Source: Clonostachys chloroleuca
Lineage: Eukaryota; Ascomycota; Sordariomycetes; Hypocreales; Bionectriaceae
NCBI GenBank assembly: GCA_037952775.1
Contig: JBANAY010000003.1
Coordinates: 17,050,001 to 17,114,000, forward strand
DNA: 64,000 nt
Direction of reading: 5' to 3'
In this document: in pieces, positions 1 through 11,766 of the stretch
How the letters are laid out: the number at the start of each line of letters is the position of its first letter
Numbering within the stretch: the first letter of the stretch is position 1
Made by a program: the position numbers and the translations under genes
The notes under the pieces: generated by a model
Database searches by the model: none
Told to the model about the DNA's origin: nothing
Seen by the model: only the letters and a program-made list of their open reading frames with translations

Positions 1-242
1 AGCCTGTGTTTGTTATTGCACTTTTGAAAATTCCCTTTGCCTTTCTGGAATAGGTATCATCTCAAACAGGAGATGCTAGACATAGCCATTAATAGTGATT
101 AGCCTTTTTTATACTGTACAAAGCCCGAACGCCGTTGAGTTTTTTTCTTCATTCTCTAAAACACTGTTTGAAATACCCCGGTTCTGTGAAGTCTATTTTA
201 GTATGTGATCCTCATTTCAAGACAGCCATGTCTCACTCGACC

Positions 243-3200
243 TCAGGCGTCATCGCTTTTAACAATCCCTTCCATGGCTTCCCTAGCCCCCTTGATATCC
301 TCTAACCGGATCCCGCTTCGATCGCACATGCTCCTGAAGATGCCACCCTCGTTCTTCCACAGCTCGGCCGGGCTGTCAAGCTCGGCGATCTGCCCGGCGT
401 CCATGACGCAGATGCGGTCGTAGCCGACGATGGTGCGCAGTCGGTGGGCGATGCAGAGGAGTGTCTTGCCCCTGAAGCCCGTGGCCATGGTGGTCTGGAT
501 CTTGACGTCGGTCTCCATGTCCACCGACGACGTGGCCTCGTCGCACACGATGATCTGGGAGCCGCGGACGAGGGCGCGCGCGAGAGCCATGAGCTGGCGC
601 TGGCCGAGGGAGAAGTTGAGGCCGTCCTCCTCGACGACGGTGTCGAGGTGGAGGTGGGACGAGTCGGACGCTGTGGCCGTGTCCGTGTTGGCGTCGGCGG
701 GGACCAGGTCGGCCTGGCGGAGGGCGGACCACAGCTCCAGGTCCGTGTGCTCGCTGAAGGGGTCGAGGTTGCTGCGGATGGTGCCGCGGAACAGCGTGGG
801 GTCCTGCGGGATGATGGCGAGGCGCGAGCGCAGGTCCTGGAGGCCGATGGTGGAGATGTTGAGGCCGTCGACGGTGATGGATCCCGCAGAGATCTCGACG
901 AGGCGGAAGAGGGTGCTCATGATGGAGCTCTTGCCGGCGCCTGTGCGCCCGACGATGCCGATGCGCTCGCCGGCTTGGATGTGCATGGAGAGGCCCCTGA
1001 GCACGAGGGGCAGGTTGGCGCGGTATCTCATCTCGACCTTGTCGAATATGATCTCGCCCTTCTCGGGCCAGCTGGGGCGGACATCGACTGTGTGGAGGGG
1101 TGCCTCCTCTTCCAGCTCCCTGCCGTAGTATCGGAGACGCTCGACGGCGTTCATTCCGTTCTCGACTTCTGCCAATTGACGAACAGAGAACTGGAGCATC
1201 TGGGCAATGGACAGGATGTAACTTAAGACAAGACCACCAATGGAGGGGTCCACGCTGAAGCGAGATGTGACAATCAGGATGCCCACGGTGAAGATGAGGG
1301 CATTGCCAATGTTGTCCAGCCTCATGGAGAGCCAGCGCTGGTTGGAAAAGGTCAAGTAGTACGCGGCGTTCATCTCGTCAATGGACTTGCGAAGGTCGGC
1401 AATGAAGCGGTCCCGAAGACCGTAGGCCCGGATCGAAGAAATACCACTCAGGCCCTCTCCAAACTTTGCGAAGACGTTTGAACGCAGGACGGATTCGAAT
1501 CGCTTTACCTCTCGGGCCGAGGCGCGGTAGTACGATGCCGAGAACATGAACAAGAAGTACATTGGCACAAGAGCCACGGCAAAGTAGTGGAAGTAGGCAA
1601 TGATGAGAGCAAACACGGCCGTGACCATGGCGATGGTGAAGAAGAACATCCTGATGGCATCCGTGAGATTGTTGTCCATGACGTCGACATCGCGAGAGAA
1701 CCTGTTGGTGATGCGGCCCAGGGGCGTCGTGTCGAAGAATGACATGGGGGCACGCAAAACCCGCGTGACAGCTTCCTGTAGCATGGTTTTGCTGGATTTC
1801 GTTCCAAGAACGGACAGCATCACGGAGAAGAAGTACATCAGGAGAGCCTGGACGGCACCTAGACCAGCATATATACCAATATACTGGCCCTTGGAGAGGC
1901 CATACTTGTCTGAGGTCCAGTAGGAAAGCCACAAGCTGGTGGTGATGTTGGATCCCTGAGAGAGAATGAGGAGAAAGATGACAAAAGGCCCGTTGAAGAT
2001 GGAACCTGAGGCGCGGACGTAATCACCATACACTGACCAGGGCACACTGGCAACTGCCCGCTCTTCCTGCTGCATGAGGGCGGCTCCCTTCTTGTTCTTC
2101 TTCGTTGTTTTCTTTGTAAGAGCATTGTCGCCTCCCTCGTCGTCTCCGTCCTCCTTTATCTCTTCCTTTTCCTTTTCGACAGAAGTAGTCTCCATCAGTG
2201 TCTGGAAGCCCTGGTGGTTCTGCATGAGGTTCTGGAATGTATCGATAGCCTGGATTCTCCCGTTTTCCATCCACACAATCCTGTCACATCGGTTCAGCAC
2301 CCAAAGCTGGTGTGTTGCGAGGACGCGACACTTGTCCTTGAGCAAGCCAAGGATAGCGTGGTCAAAGATATGGCGTCCAACGTGGGCATCGACTGCGCTC
2401 AAGGGATCGTCCATTAGGACAATATCGGCATCAAAATAGATGGCTCTTGCAATATTGATACGTTGTTTTTGGCCACCGGAGATGGTAATGCCTCGCTCAC
2501 CAATCTCCGTCTGGTCACCATTAGGGAGCATGTCGAGATCGGCCTGGAGAGCGCACCTGAAGCATCACTTATGTTAGTCTCTTGTAGCAGACAATGGAAA
2601 TTCTGTGTGAACACTTACGCGTGGATCACTTCCTTGTACCACGGCTTATCGAGATCGCGCCCAAAAGTAATGTTGTTCTGCACTGTCGCGTTTTGGATCC
2701 AGGCATACTGGGGGCAGAACGCTCGCGAGGCACCAAATACAACTTCACCGCTTGTCTTTCGCATTTCTCCAGCAAGAGCAGAGAGCAATGAGCTCTTTCC
2801 GCTGCCAACCGAACCAATGACAGCGATCAACTCGTTTCGGCCAATTTCGATGTCGAGGTCGTGAATCTTGAACGGTTCTCTCTCCGATGTCTCCTTGACG
2901 GGTTCGGGATCCTGGGGTCCGTCTTTGGCAATTTCTTTCTTGGGTTTCTTGGTATCCTTCTCTTTCTCATCGCTCTTTTCTTTCGCAGGTGTCTTTTCCC
3001 ACGTGAAAGCCGCGTTGTGCAGTTCAACTGCATTGGGGCCATCGTCCTTGTGAACAATGTCCTCCTCCATCTCCTCTGCCAGCAAGAACTCTTGGATTCT
3101 GCCCATGGAACCCCAGGCATCGATGGCCTGACTGAGAACCAGGGGAATCAAGTTGAGAGGAAGACGGAGACCGTTGAACAGGGCCAGGGAGGAGAAGACC

Positions 3201-4798
3201 TGAGCAGCAGGAAGATCTGGCCTCGTGTAGGAGTAGCTGATGAACGAAAGCATGGAGGCAAAGACTGGAAGCGACATGCTCACTGCGTTGATTGCATTCC
3301 TGATAGCAAGGAGTACCTGGATGGCAGAGATCTCCTTGTTACGATAGTCCTGCAGATGGCCCAAGAATGCCTTCTCCCAGCCAAAGAATTTCACAAACTT
3401 GACGGACTGGATGATTTCTTGAGTAAGGGAAACTCGCTGGTCAGTGATCTTGTTGATCTCCCTTCTCCTCCGGAACAGACTGCGGATGGCCCTGGTGAGA
3501 AGCGGTGCACCAATCACTAGGAGGCCGAGACCTGCCAGAGCGTTATAAGAGATGTTGATGATGAGAAGGACGATTGTGATGATGAGCGAAACTGGGGCGG
3601 TCCAGACCATGTGGAACAAGCCAGATGCCTGATCAATACGATAGGTATCGACACTCATCAAATTGGTGATGCGGCCGTTTCCCCAGCCAGTCATGTCCGG
3701 CTCTCCCTGTCCTTTGGCTTTGGCCTTTTTGTCTTCCTTCTTCTTTTTCTTCTTGGAATCAGCCGCAGCGTCGGCGTCGGGGGACTTGTCCTCTCCTCCA
3801 GCCTGAGTCGCTCCTTCAATCTGGACATCTCCAGCTCTTGCGCGCCCAGAGATGAGCATCGACTTCTCGTATATCAATCCAATGAGGACACCACGCGATT
3901 CGCCTCCCACCATCATGCCGTTGTAAACAAAGTGGTTGATGGAAACACTCTGAAGCACTTGCATCACAGTGATTCCAATAGCAAGTCCGATTCCGTTACC
4001 AATGGGGGGACCGTCTCTGCCGGTTTGCGTGGCGATCCATGCCTCACTAGCGAACGAAATGAGATAACGCAGGACAAAAGGCGACAAGGTCTGAAGGATT
4101 GACGATACTATGGCAAAGAAGGCGCCGACGTAGAACTCTCCAAAGAATGAATCGTGGAGCGCCCAGAAGAGAGGGTTCTTGGCCCCCTTATCAACGTGCT
4201 TCTTGAATGCCTCCTTGACCTTTGCCGTCATGGGGTCAGCGGCTCTGTCCGGGTTCACTGACCATATGTCCTTGGCATCCAGCTCTCTCTTGTACCCTGC
4301 TGTCATGATGGGCGCCATCCAGGCGAAAACCATCTTGCTCAGGAAGCTGGCCTTGTACTCCCTCGAGACGATCCTCTCCTCGGGGACTGGTGGGATGCTC
4401 CCCCATCTCAAAGGGTTGATGATCCTGCGCCAGCCCTTCTTCCCACCTTGCGCAGGCTCGGGACCGGCCGAAGTGGCAGTGGCATCGGTCGCGTAGCTCT
4501 TGGTGGTTGTGAGCTTGGCCCGAGGCTTCTCATCCTCAACGTCCGAGTCCGAGTTGAGACGCGGTGCTGAAGAGATGGCGTCCCCGTCGCCCTTCTCGTC
4601 TCCAATCGACGGCGTCAGATTGCTGGGCGTCTTCCCGCTGTCTTCATCCTCCTTGCGGCTCTGGACCCGGGAGACGACGACGTCTTCGGGCTCGGGGTCA
4701 TGCGAGATTGTGGGCTCAAGGGCTGCGGCCTGGACGTCTGCAGGTTGCGCCTGAAGCTCCCTGTTTTCCTCATCACTCGTGGGCCCCGACATGGTCAC
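243..4798 (-). CDS. yor1: Yor1-like ABCC multidrug ABC transporter
   Basis: Full-length ABC exporter of the ABCC/MRP class, expected at the plasma membrane or vacuole, exporting drugs or conjugates using ATP. Two exons (4798-2619 and 2556-243) around a 62-nt GTAAGT...CAG intron give 1497 aa. Order seen: acidic, Ser-rich N-terminus (to about residue 170), first membrane domain, NBD1 with Walker A GSVGSGKSS (near 660), signature ISGGQKQR and Walker B LMDDP; second membrane domain; NBD2 with Walker A GRTGAGKSS (near 1265), signature FSLGQRQ and Walker B VCDEATSSVD. The intron splits NBD1 between Walker A and the signature. A Lys-rich insert (about residues 335-367) sits in a cytosolic loop of the first membrane domain. 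NBD1 has Asp after Walker B where NBD2 has Glu, the usual ABCC asymmetry. The family is clear; the substrate is unknown. Start chosen at the first Met (MTMSGP). Confidence 0.93.
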
Positions 4799-6897
4799 CA
4801 GTTGTGTCTAGTTGGTGCTGGCTGTTGTGTATGGCGGCCACTTGCCAACTTGGTTGCGATGCGACAACCACGATTGCCAAGACTTGCTCCGTACGTCAGA
4901 TGGAAACCAATGCGCAACTATGGGGCATTTCAAAGTCGACCAGTATTCAAAGAGTATGTATAGGTAAGAAGGACCCAGGTTCAACCCTCTACCGCGCTGT
5001 CATTAACTATCGGATGGATGATCTGTCGAGCGCCACTACGTGGGGACCAGTTCAAGATGATCCAGACAATTGGGGTTAGGCGTGAGATGCGATGGGTTGT
5101 GGTTTTTATTCAAACCAACAAACAGGTTGTCGATTCGGCTGCCAAGCTTCCGAAGGGACAGGGCACCACGGCTACTTGAAGCAAATCAGGGGCCTCGGGT
5201 TGCGGGGAAAGGAGCGGGCATTGGAAAAGCGCGAGCCAAGTTGTGCGTATCATCGGAGAGCAGGCAACAAGGTGACCAGCTGTATGTAGGGGATGTCATA
5301 CTCAAGAGTCATGGAGGGTGGGCCGGACGGGAGCCCGGCCTACGATTGCCACTGCACCATTGTCGGTGGTTTACTGCTCTATTCGTATTAGGTCGCCTAT
5401 TGGAAATACGGGGACTCGATACACATGGGCAAACGGCAAGGCCATTGCGATTAGGCAGGTCTGAAAATTCCTCCCTTGTCCACGAAGCTGGCTGGTGGTG
5501 TGTCAGCACCTTATATAGCAGCTTGTGACCTCCACCATCTTGTTGAGAGTCATGCTGCAGATAGACAATTCAACCGGGGAATATCGACGCGGATACCATA
5601 ATGTACCATACGCATACGCAAACAGTCATGCCTCTATCCCATCAGGCTAATTCGACCGTTGTGGCTTAAACGGTTTCTGTATCCCATTAATTAGCCAGTG
5701 GACCTTGCCTTTCCCAAGGGTGGCCTGTATTACCAAGCAGCTCATTAACTCCAGATCCACACTCCACCACTTCTGCACTTTGAAAGCTTCGTTGTCCAAT
5801 TGTCTTGGCAGAAGAGCTGGGGATGGGAGATTGGCGGGTCGTTCAACGCTGTCAACGAGCTAGACGGATCCAGTATAAACTGAACTCAGCCCTCATCAAC
5901 TCAGGCTTTGGAAACGGGATCCCCAATCCCGACCCGGCTGCCAAAGCGTGGACCATTTCGGTTTCGGTTCGGTCCAGTGCCCATGCGACGCTTACTCGGC
6001 AACTGAGGGAGGCGGAACGAGTACGATACCGCCGCCTGACGAAGACGCAGCTGATGCCTAATGAGAATTTTTCGGTTGCCTTCCTTTGTATTTCCAAGCA
6101 TTGGCAACGATTGGACGGATCATGGATCTGGCGATCGAGCACGGATTTCGGACTTAATAAGAGTGCGGTGAGGTGACTAATTACCTGTAGTGCCACGGAA
6201 TGTGGTGCCGAAGAACCATCCTACGGCTCCGAATCGGCAGGGCCTCGTACCTCGAAACAAATGCCCAATCTGGCCAGCTTATACGAGGAGCTACACGCGT
6301 ATCTTGAAGGAGATTGGGATTGTGATCAGCGTTTGGAATTCGCTGCGACTAACACAGCCCGGGTCGGTATCGGCATCACAAAATGCCATGGTGACATGGC
6401 TTACAGATAGGGAATCGTGAATAGCTGTCTAATACCAAAATATTAAGCATATATCTTTCATTGCTTACATCATACACCTTATTGTCTTGTTTCTAGGGTT
6501 AGCTGTGCCGAATGTGCGAAGGTCGCTCGCAACCAGCTATCGTAAATGTTGAGTGTTGGAATGCGAAATGAACCCGCCATACCATCTTCAACTACAGCCT
6601 ATTTGGATTTGAACAAGCGACATAGATCAAGTATTACCCAAGCATGTTCGACATTGACGCTCTCTCTGATAACGATGAGGCTCTAAGAGGAAAACTCAGA
6701 TTAGATAAGTCTACTTATCTTATCGCATTGGTGGGGCGCATTTTTCAACAGAGCAAAGCATCAACATTCTGCAGCCAGGTAGAAAGAAAGGGCTGTCGCA
6801 AGGCCAGATTCTGGACGCCGTGAATTGCAAACCCCAATAACCAAACGCAAAAATCCACGGGGCACTCATTACTGTACCGAAAAGCTACTGGGTATAG
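4799..6897. other. Intergenic region, ABC transporter / csl4 divergent promoters
   Basis: About 2.1 kb between the start of the leftward ABC transporter and the start of csl4. Open frames here (for example 5805-6176) show no family motif, no splice-linked partners and overlap others on both strands, so none is called. A TATA-like TTATATAG lies near 5512. No RNA gene or repeat array is seen. Confidence 0.6.
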
Positions 6898-7626
6898 ATG
6901 GCTACTGACGGAGTCAAGTCCGTCGCCTTGCCTGGCCAAGTGCTTGGTCCCGTCACCAAGTTTGCGCCGGGCTCGGGAACACACATATTCCAAGGCAATG
7001 TCGTTTCCTCATTAATGGGCCAGGTTTCCATTGTAGCCCCAGAAAAAGCTCCCGGGCCTGCCAAAAGGCTAAACAAGATCACCGGTGCAGCTGTACCGAA
7101 GGACGAACTGGCTACTATCTCAGTCGCGCGTCACGGAAGCCGGCGTGAGGTCCTACCCGATGTTGGCAACGTTGTTCTAGCCCAGGTATTACGTCTGATG
7201 CCAAAGCAAGCCATCGTCATGATCAAGCAAGTTGGAGATACTGTTCTGCAGACGGAGTGGCAGGGAGTTATCCGGGTTCAGGATGTGCGGGCGACGGAGA
7301 AGGACAAGGTGAAGATCTACGAGTCTTTCAAGCCAGGCGACATTGTCCGGGCACAAGTTGTGAGTTCATCCTTCAAGCTTCACCACTAAATTCATGCATA
7401 GGGATATGCTGAGCCATATCAGTATATATGAGACATTGTATTGACAAGCATGCAGATTTCGCTTGGTGACCAAGCAAACTACTATTTGTCTACAGCACAG
7501 AATGAGCTTGGAGTCATTATGGCGACAAGTGAAGCTGGAAACGACATGGTTCCAGTGAGCTGGAAGGAATTCAAAGACCCAGAAACTGGCGTTAGCGAAT
7601 TAAGAAAGGTCGCGAAACCGAGCTGA
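6898..7626 (+). CDS. csl4: Exosome complex cap subunit Csl4
   Basis: Csl4 is one of the S1/KH cap proteins of the RNA exosome, which degrades and trims RNA 3' to 5' in nucleus and cytoplasm; it contributes to RNA entry and cofactor contact. Two exons, 6898-7359 and 7456-7626, joined across a 96-nt GTGAGT...GCAG intron in phase 0, give 210 aa. The N-terminal segment (about residues 1-60, ALPGQVLGP and the following beta-rich stretch) is the family's N-terminal domain. The S1-type RNA-binding domain follows, with the [16 protein letters not shown] core lying across the splice junction. The C-terminal [12 protein letters not shown]...WKEF stretch is characteristic of Csl4. Length is normal for fungi. 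The start is the only Met upstream of the conserved N-terminus. Transcribed in the same direction as the following Sec2-domain gene. Confidence 0.92.
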
Positions 7627-8244
7627 AGTGATCGCCACCGCGCTGAGCTCCTAATCATAAATCAAACCCAAAAGTCCTTGGATTGAGGTCCAGATCGGAA
7701 ACGATCAAATATAGATCAAATATGGGAATGTCGCAGCCGGCAACCGTGAGACAAGAGAAGAGTTGCGAACACACTACACTGCAACTTTTTATACGAAGAG
7801 TGTTCATGGTGGTATGATTTCGGCAATCAACGGATAATTCGACATCCACCACCGTCCATATCAATAAAAGATAGAGAAACAGCGAAACAATTTGCATGGA
7901 ATTTAATTCGATAAAGATGACTTATCGTCAAATACAATGGTCATTATTGGTCTGTCGTGGTTGAATCGCGCTTGGCACACGTGTGATGTTGGGTTTCGCT
8001 GTTGTGGCGCTTAGGCTGAGCTGGAGCCGTAAAATTAATTTGACTCGACGCCACCACCAGAAGAATCCCTAACAGATGATCGACAGGGCTCCGGCGGCAA
8101 TTCACACCTAGTTTCGACGCCAGCAGTAGCAATCACCCCTCCTGCCCGCATCCAGGCTGCCTCTTGGCTAAACGAGATTTTGTGTGCCGTTGGAGACGTC
8201 CACACATTGACCCTGCCAGCCTCCTTATCCTGGGAATCCATGCC
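7627..8244. other. Intergenic, csl4 3' flank and Sec2-gene leader
   Basis: About 0.6 kb between two rightward genes. AT-rich after the csl4 stop, becoming GC-rich toward 8245. No recognisable gene or RNA; it should hold the csl4 polyadenylation region and the promoter of the next gene. Confidence 0.5.
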
Positions 8245-9027
8245 ATGTCAACCACCATGGTGGTAACCATGGCCTCGCCGCTCCCCACCAGCACCACCAC
8301 CACAGCTCCCACCAAGCTCTCAGCAACGACGATGACGACCACGACAAGCCTGCCGAGCTGCCCAAACTGCGGGGACAGCCTCCCCTCCCCCGAAGAGACC
8401 CAGGCCGAGCTCTCCCAGGCCCAAGCCCGCATCGCCGAGCTCGAGGCCCAGATCCGCACGCTCAACGAGAAGGCCTCAGCGGCCGCCGAGCGATGGGCCG
8501 GCTACGAGGAGGAGCTCACCAAGCTGCGCTCGCAAGACCAGGCCCCTCCGCCGCCCCCGCCCAAGAACAACGATAATCCGGGGGCGAGGATCCCGCGGGG
8601 GCCGGGCGACGGCCTGGCCCCCCATCACCCAACCCGATCGTTCACGAATCCAACCCTCCATGTCGGCGGCGGCGACCGGCCGCCCCAGCTGCACCGCATC
8701 AACAGCGTGCCGACGTCGCACGCGCAGGACACGGCGCCCCCGGACAAGCAGACGCGGGAGCTCCTCAGGGCCCTCTCGCGGGAGAAGCTGCTGCGGAAGG
8801 AGGCGGAGGGGCGGCTGACGGCCACGAGCAAGGAGATTGAGGACCTGAGCGTCTCGCTTTTCGAGCAGGCCAATAATATGGTTGCCGATGAGCGCAGGGC
8901 GAGGGCACATCTTGAGGAGCGGGTTGGGGAGCTGGAGAAGAGGGACGTGGAGAAGAGACGACGGCTGGAGAGGCTGGAAACGGCACTGGCCAGGATCGAG
9001 CATGTGCGGACTCTGCTTGACGAGTGA
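8245..9027 (+). CDS. Sec2-domain Rab guanine nucleotide exchange factor
   Basis: Likely a GDP/GTP exchange factor for a Sec4/Rab8-type GTPase acting in polarised secretion. Uninterrupted frame of 260 aa from the Met at 8245; an in-frame Met at 8164 would add 27 residues lacking family character, so the later start is preferred with moderate certainty. Layout: Thr-rich N-terminus; CPNCG knuckle near residue 34; a first coiled coil (AQARIAELEAQIRTLNEKA); a Pro-rich, low-complexity middle; then a C-terminal coiled coil with the Sec2 signature RKEAEGRLTATSKEIEDLS and LFEQANNMVADERRARAHLE, ending shortly after the helix. In budding yeast Sec2 this coiled coil is the exchange domain; the long C-terminal targeting region of yeast Sec2 is absent here, as in short filamentous-fungal Sec2-domain proteins. 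Very GC-rich. It converges on pus4. Confidence 0.85.
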   Translation: MSTTMVVTMASPLPTSTTTTAPTKLSATTMTTTTSLPSCPNCGDSLPSPEETQAELSQAQARIAELEAQIRTLNEKASAAAERWAGYEEELTKLRSQDQAPPPPPPKNNDNPGARIPRGPGDGLAPHHPTRSFTNPTLHVGGGDRPPQLHRINSVPTSHAQDTAPPDKQTRELLRALSREKLLRKEAEGRLTATSKEIEDLSVSLFEQANNMVADERRARAHLEERVGELEKRDVEKRRRLERLETALARIEHVRTLLDE

Positions 9028-9428
9028 TTTGACGAGGGTATGGGTACGATGATACGCAATGGGATATTGGGATTAACGGCGTTGGGGGGGACAAAAAAAA
9101 TCATGCTTCGGGGGTGAGAGATTCACTTCATACATTATAGATTTATCAATGTCAGAAGCCAACGAGGATGGCCAACGAAGAAGTCATGTTCGTTATGTAT
9201 TAAATATAATGAGTTTGGGTAAGAAAACCGGGGTAGCAAAGGAAAAGACTATCTAATTCACATATCGCGAGACGACGGCTGTTCTTGAAATAGTGGCAAA
9301 TATGGTTGTGAGAGTCGTGGACTCCCCAGGTAATCGTGTTCAACGTCTGACCTAATGAACCGAACCCAAAACAAAATCGTTACATGCTTTCCTTTCACTC
9401 CTTTTTCTTCTTCCTTACTGTGTGCACC
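9028..9428. other. Convergent 3' flanks of the Sec2-domain gene and pus4
   Basis: About 0.4 kb between two facing stop codons. AT-rich, with poly(A)-signal-like AATATAATG around 9204 on the plus strand. No gene recognised. Confidence 0.5.
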
Positions 9429-10954
9429 TCAGTCTTCAATACCGTTCCAAGACTTTTCATCGTCACTTCGTTCGCGGCGTTCGCCATTCACTGCCTTGCG
9501 AGGCGATGAAGTTCCCTCTGCGGATTTTGACTGTGGTTCAGGAGGGCTCGGTCTATGTGAAGGTTTGTTCCCTGGTTCAAGGGGCTTCTCTTCAATGTTG
9601 GAAACATCCTCCTGGGGTCGGCTTGGCCTTATCTTCTTCTCTTTTGGCAGTAGTTGCCATTGACTTCCGGGCTCAGCGTTCCAACGGTCAAGCATGTCGC
9701 TCACCTTTGGGCCCCAGACTTCCTCTCCTTTGGCCAAATCGTCAAACTCAAGACAAGTGGTACCCCCAACCGTGAAGTCACTTTGCCGGCTGCGACAAAG
9801 CTCAGCCATGAGGCCCGCCGAATCTAGCTCAGCCCCGAGATCGTGGCAAAAGCTACGAACATAATATCCAGATGAAACGGTCATGCGAATCTTCGCAGCA
9901 GGCGGGCCTTCATCGCTCCAGGGAGGAGGTGTGCTTGCATCGGGCGCGGCTGGAATTAGGTCGCGGCCCTTGTCAGAGAGACCACGGGGAAGTTTGCCCA
10001 GAGCACCCGACATCATGGCGGGGTGCTTTTCCTGACGATTTCGCTTCTTGGGGGGCTGATCCTTGATCAGAGAGTCTTGCCTCTCCTCGAATTTGCGCTT
10101 AAAGTTTTCGTGGGCTTCGATTGCCTGGTTATCCTCCTCCTTCTCTTCCGGTGTGAGATTTTTCGATGTTTCCTGTTGCTTCTTGAGTCGCCAAACCTGC
10201 TCAGCAATGTTGCGCTCCGCTGCTTCAGCCTCCTCCGTCGGCCATCTGTGGTTGTGCTTTCCTGGTTCGTACCATTCTACAAGTTCTAGTTCGCTGACCT
10301 CAACTTCCCGGGCCTCAATCTCACGAGGAATTGGCTTTCCTTCGCGCGCATATTCGTACAGAGGCTTTCCGTTCATTTTGAGTGCCGAGAACAGGGGCGG
10401 GACCTGCTTCTGCTTCCCCTTGAACGCCTCCATAGCCTTGAGGACCTTTTCCTTCGTGATGTGTTCGTACGGGCGTTTGTTGATGATGCGACCCACACGA
10501 TCGTAAGTATCTGTGCTTGCGCCGAAAAGGACCGTGGTCTCGTATGTCTTGACACAGTTCAGAAACTGCGGAAGAGCCTTGGTGCCAGACCCAATCCCCA
10601 AAATCAAGACGCCGGTCGCAAGAGGGTCAAGTGTACCGCCATGGCCCATTTTCACCAATGGTTTCTGTCTCTTCAACCGCTTGCCGGTAGCATAACCCTT
10701 GTCATTGCGAGCTCTGTCTAATTCGGATCCGATAAGAGGCTTGAATACGGCGGACGGGCTGAAGACGATCTGGCACTCCCGAATGACCTGCGCGGAGCTC
10801 ATGCCACAAGGCTTATTGATAGCTAAGCAGCAAGGCAAAGCTTGATGTTAGCGAATAGTTCGAACGAAGTATACGGGGGAGCAAAGAAAAGCCAGCGGCT
10901 AAACCTCCATGTGGACATACCCAGGCAGCCTTCTCGGATGACTTCTGAAGCCAT
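9429..10954 (-). CDS. pus4: tRNA pseudouridine-55 synthase Pus4 (TruB family)
   Basis: Isomerises U55 to pseudouridine in the T-loop of cytosolic and mitochondrial tRNAs. Two exons: a 34-nt first exon (10954-10921, MASEVIREGCL) and 10822-9429, joined across a 98-nt GTATGT...TTAG intron so that G plus CT completes an Ala codon. This restores the conserved N-terminal LAINKPCGMSSAQ strand; the second exon has no ATG of its own in this position, which supports the small first exon. Total 475 aa. The catalytic TruB motif HGGTLDPLATGVL carries the nucleophilic Asp at about residue 77. The FSALKMNGKPLYEYAREG and SSGYYVRSFCHDLG segments are also typical. Fungal insertions rich in Glu/Lys/Arg break the core, and the C-terminal tail is charged and disordered. 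Divergent from the RFTS gene. Confidence 0.92.
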
Positions 10955-11766
10955 CTTGATCAGCGTCTCAGCGCGTGGCATACGGATCCAACCGCCGCAA
11001 CCAGGGGATTGCGCCAGGCAGTGCGTCTGGAAGGGGAAAAAAGTCTGGGAGTGGAGCGCAAAGCTTCGCGAAAACCGGCAAACTATTTTAAAAGAGGATC
11101 AAGGCCTGCAAGGCCGCTGTTCGCAAAGTGTATGTGGAGCAGCCTGTTCGACCTTCTGCCTGCTCAAAAAAAAAATTAGCCTGCGACAACCATCAAGTTG
11201 GCGGCACCAGAAGGAGTGAGTGGGGCACATCTACTGCTATACATTCACGGCATTCATAGTGGCGGCTTCCTGCCGAGCGACCCACGAACAATAGATGAAC
11301 AATGCAAATTGAACATCAATCAATTCCCTTTTCCAGAGAAGAGCTACTATTGACAAGCTTAAACAAACGTGCACATGACTTTGGAGATTCATCAGATCAG
11401 TAGGCTGGGACTTACAACATCCTGACAAGGTTCCGTCCTAAATGAGCGGCTGCTGACGCTATAGTGGGCGGACTCGCGCTGAGGTTTATCGATTGACCGA
11501 TAAGAGCGGTTCACACGCGACTGTCTTCCAACTCACCTCAATTCAAGTCGCAATCTCAGCAGCAACTCACAGTAGGATGCACTCGTCACTGGCTGGCATT
11601 GCTATTCCCCCATGACACCCTGAGCTTTCCCTACTTCCATTTGGAAAGCCGCCCAGCCTATGGTCCCGCACCGCCGGCTTCGCTCAGGCTTTCACGACCA
11701 TAACCCCACCACAGCCGCCGCGGCTCTCGTTCCATCGCACCCTACCCGATCGCAACACATTCCAAC
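10955..11766. other. Divergent promoter region pus4 / RFTS gene
   Basis: About 0.8 kb between two starts facing away from each other. Contains an A-tract near 11166-11175 and an inverted pair of GATA sites at 11486-11503 (listed separately). No gene recognised. Confidence 0.55.
11486..11503. promoter_or_regulatory. Inverted pair of GATA-factor sites
   Basis: TTATCG and CGATAA face each other across six bases. Each matches the HGATAR consensus of fungal GATA factors such as AreA, one per strand. The pair lies 264-281 bp upstream of the RFTS-gene start and about 530 bp from the pus4 start. Binding is inferred from sequence only. Confidence 0.3.

Noticed and set aside
444..1226. 260-codon plus-strand frame opposite the ABC transporter NBD2
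   Set aside because: It mirrors a GC-rich coding exon with clear ABC motifs on the other strand; its composition follows from the codon bias of the real gene.
4979..4988. GGTTCAACCC resembling a tRNA B box
   Set aside because: The flanking bases do not form a T-stem, and no acceptor, D or anticodon arms can be folded around it.
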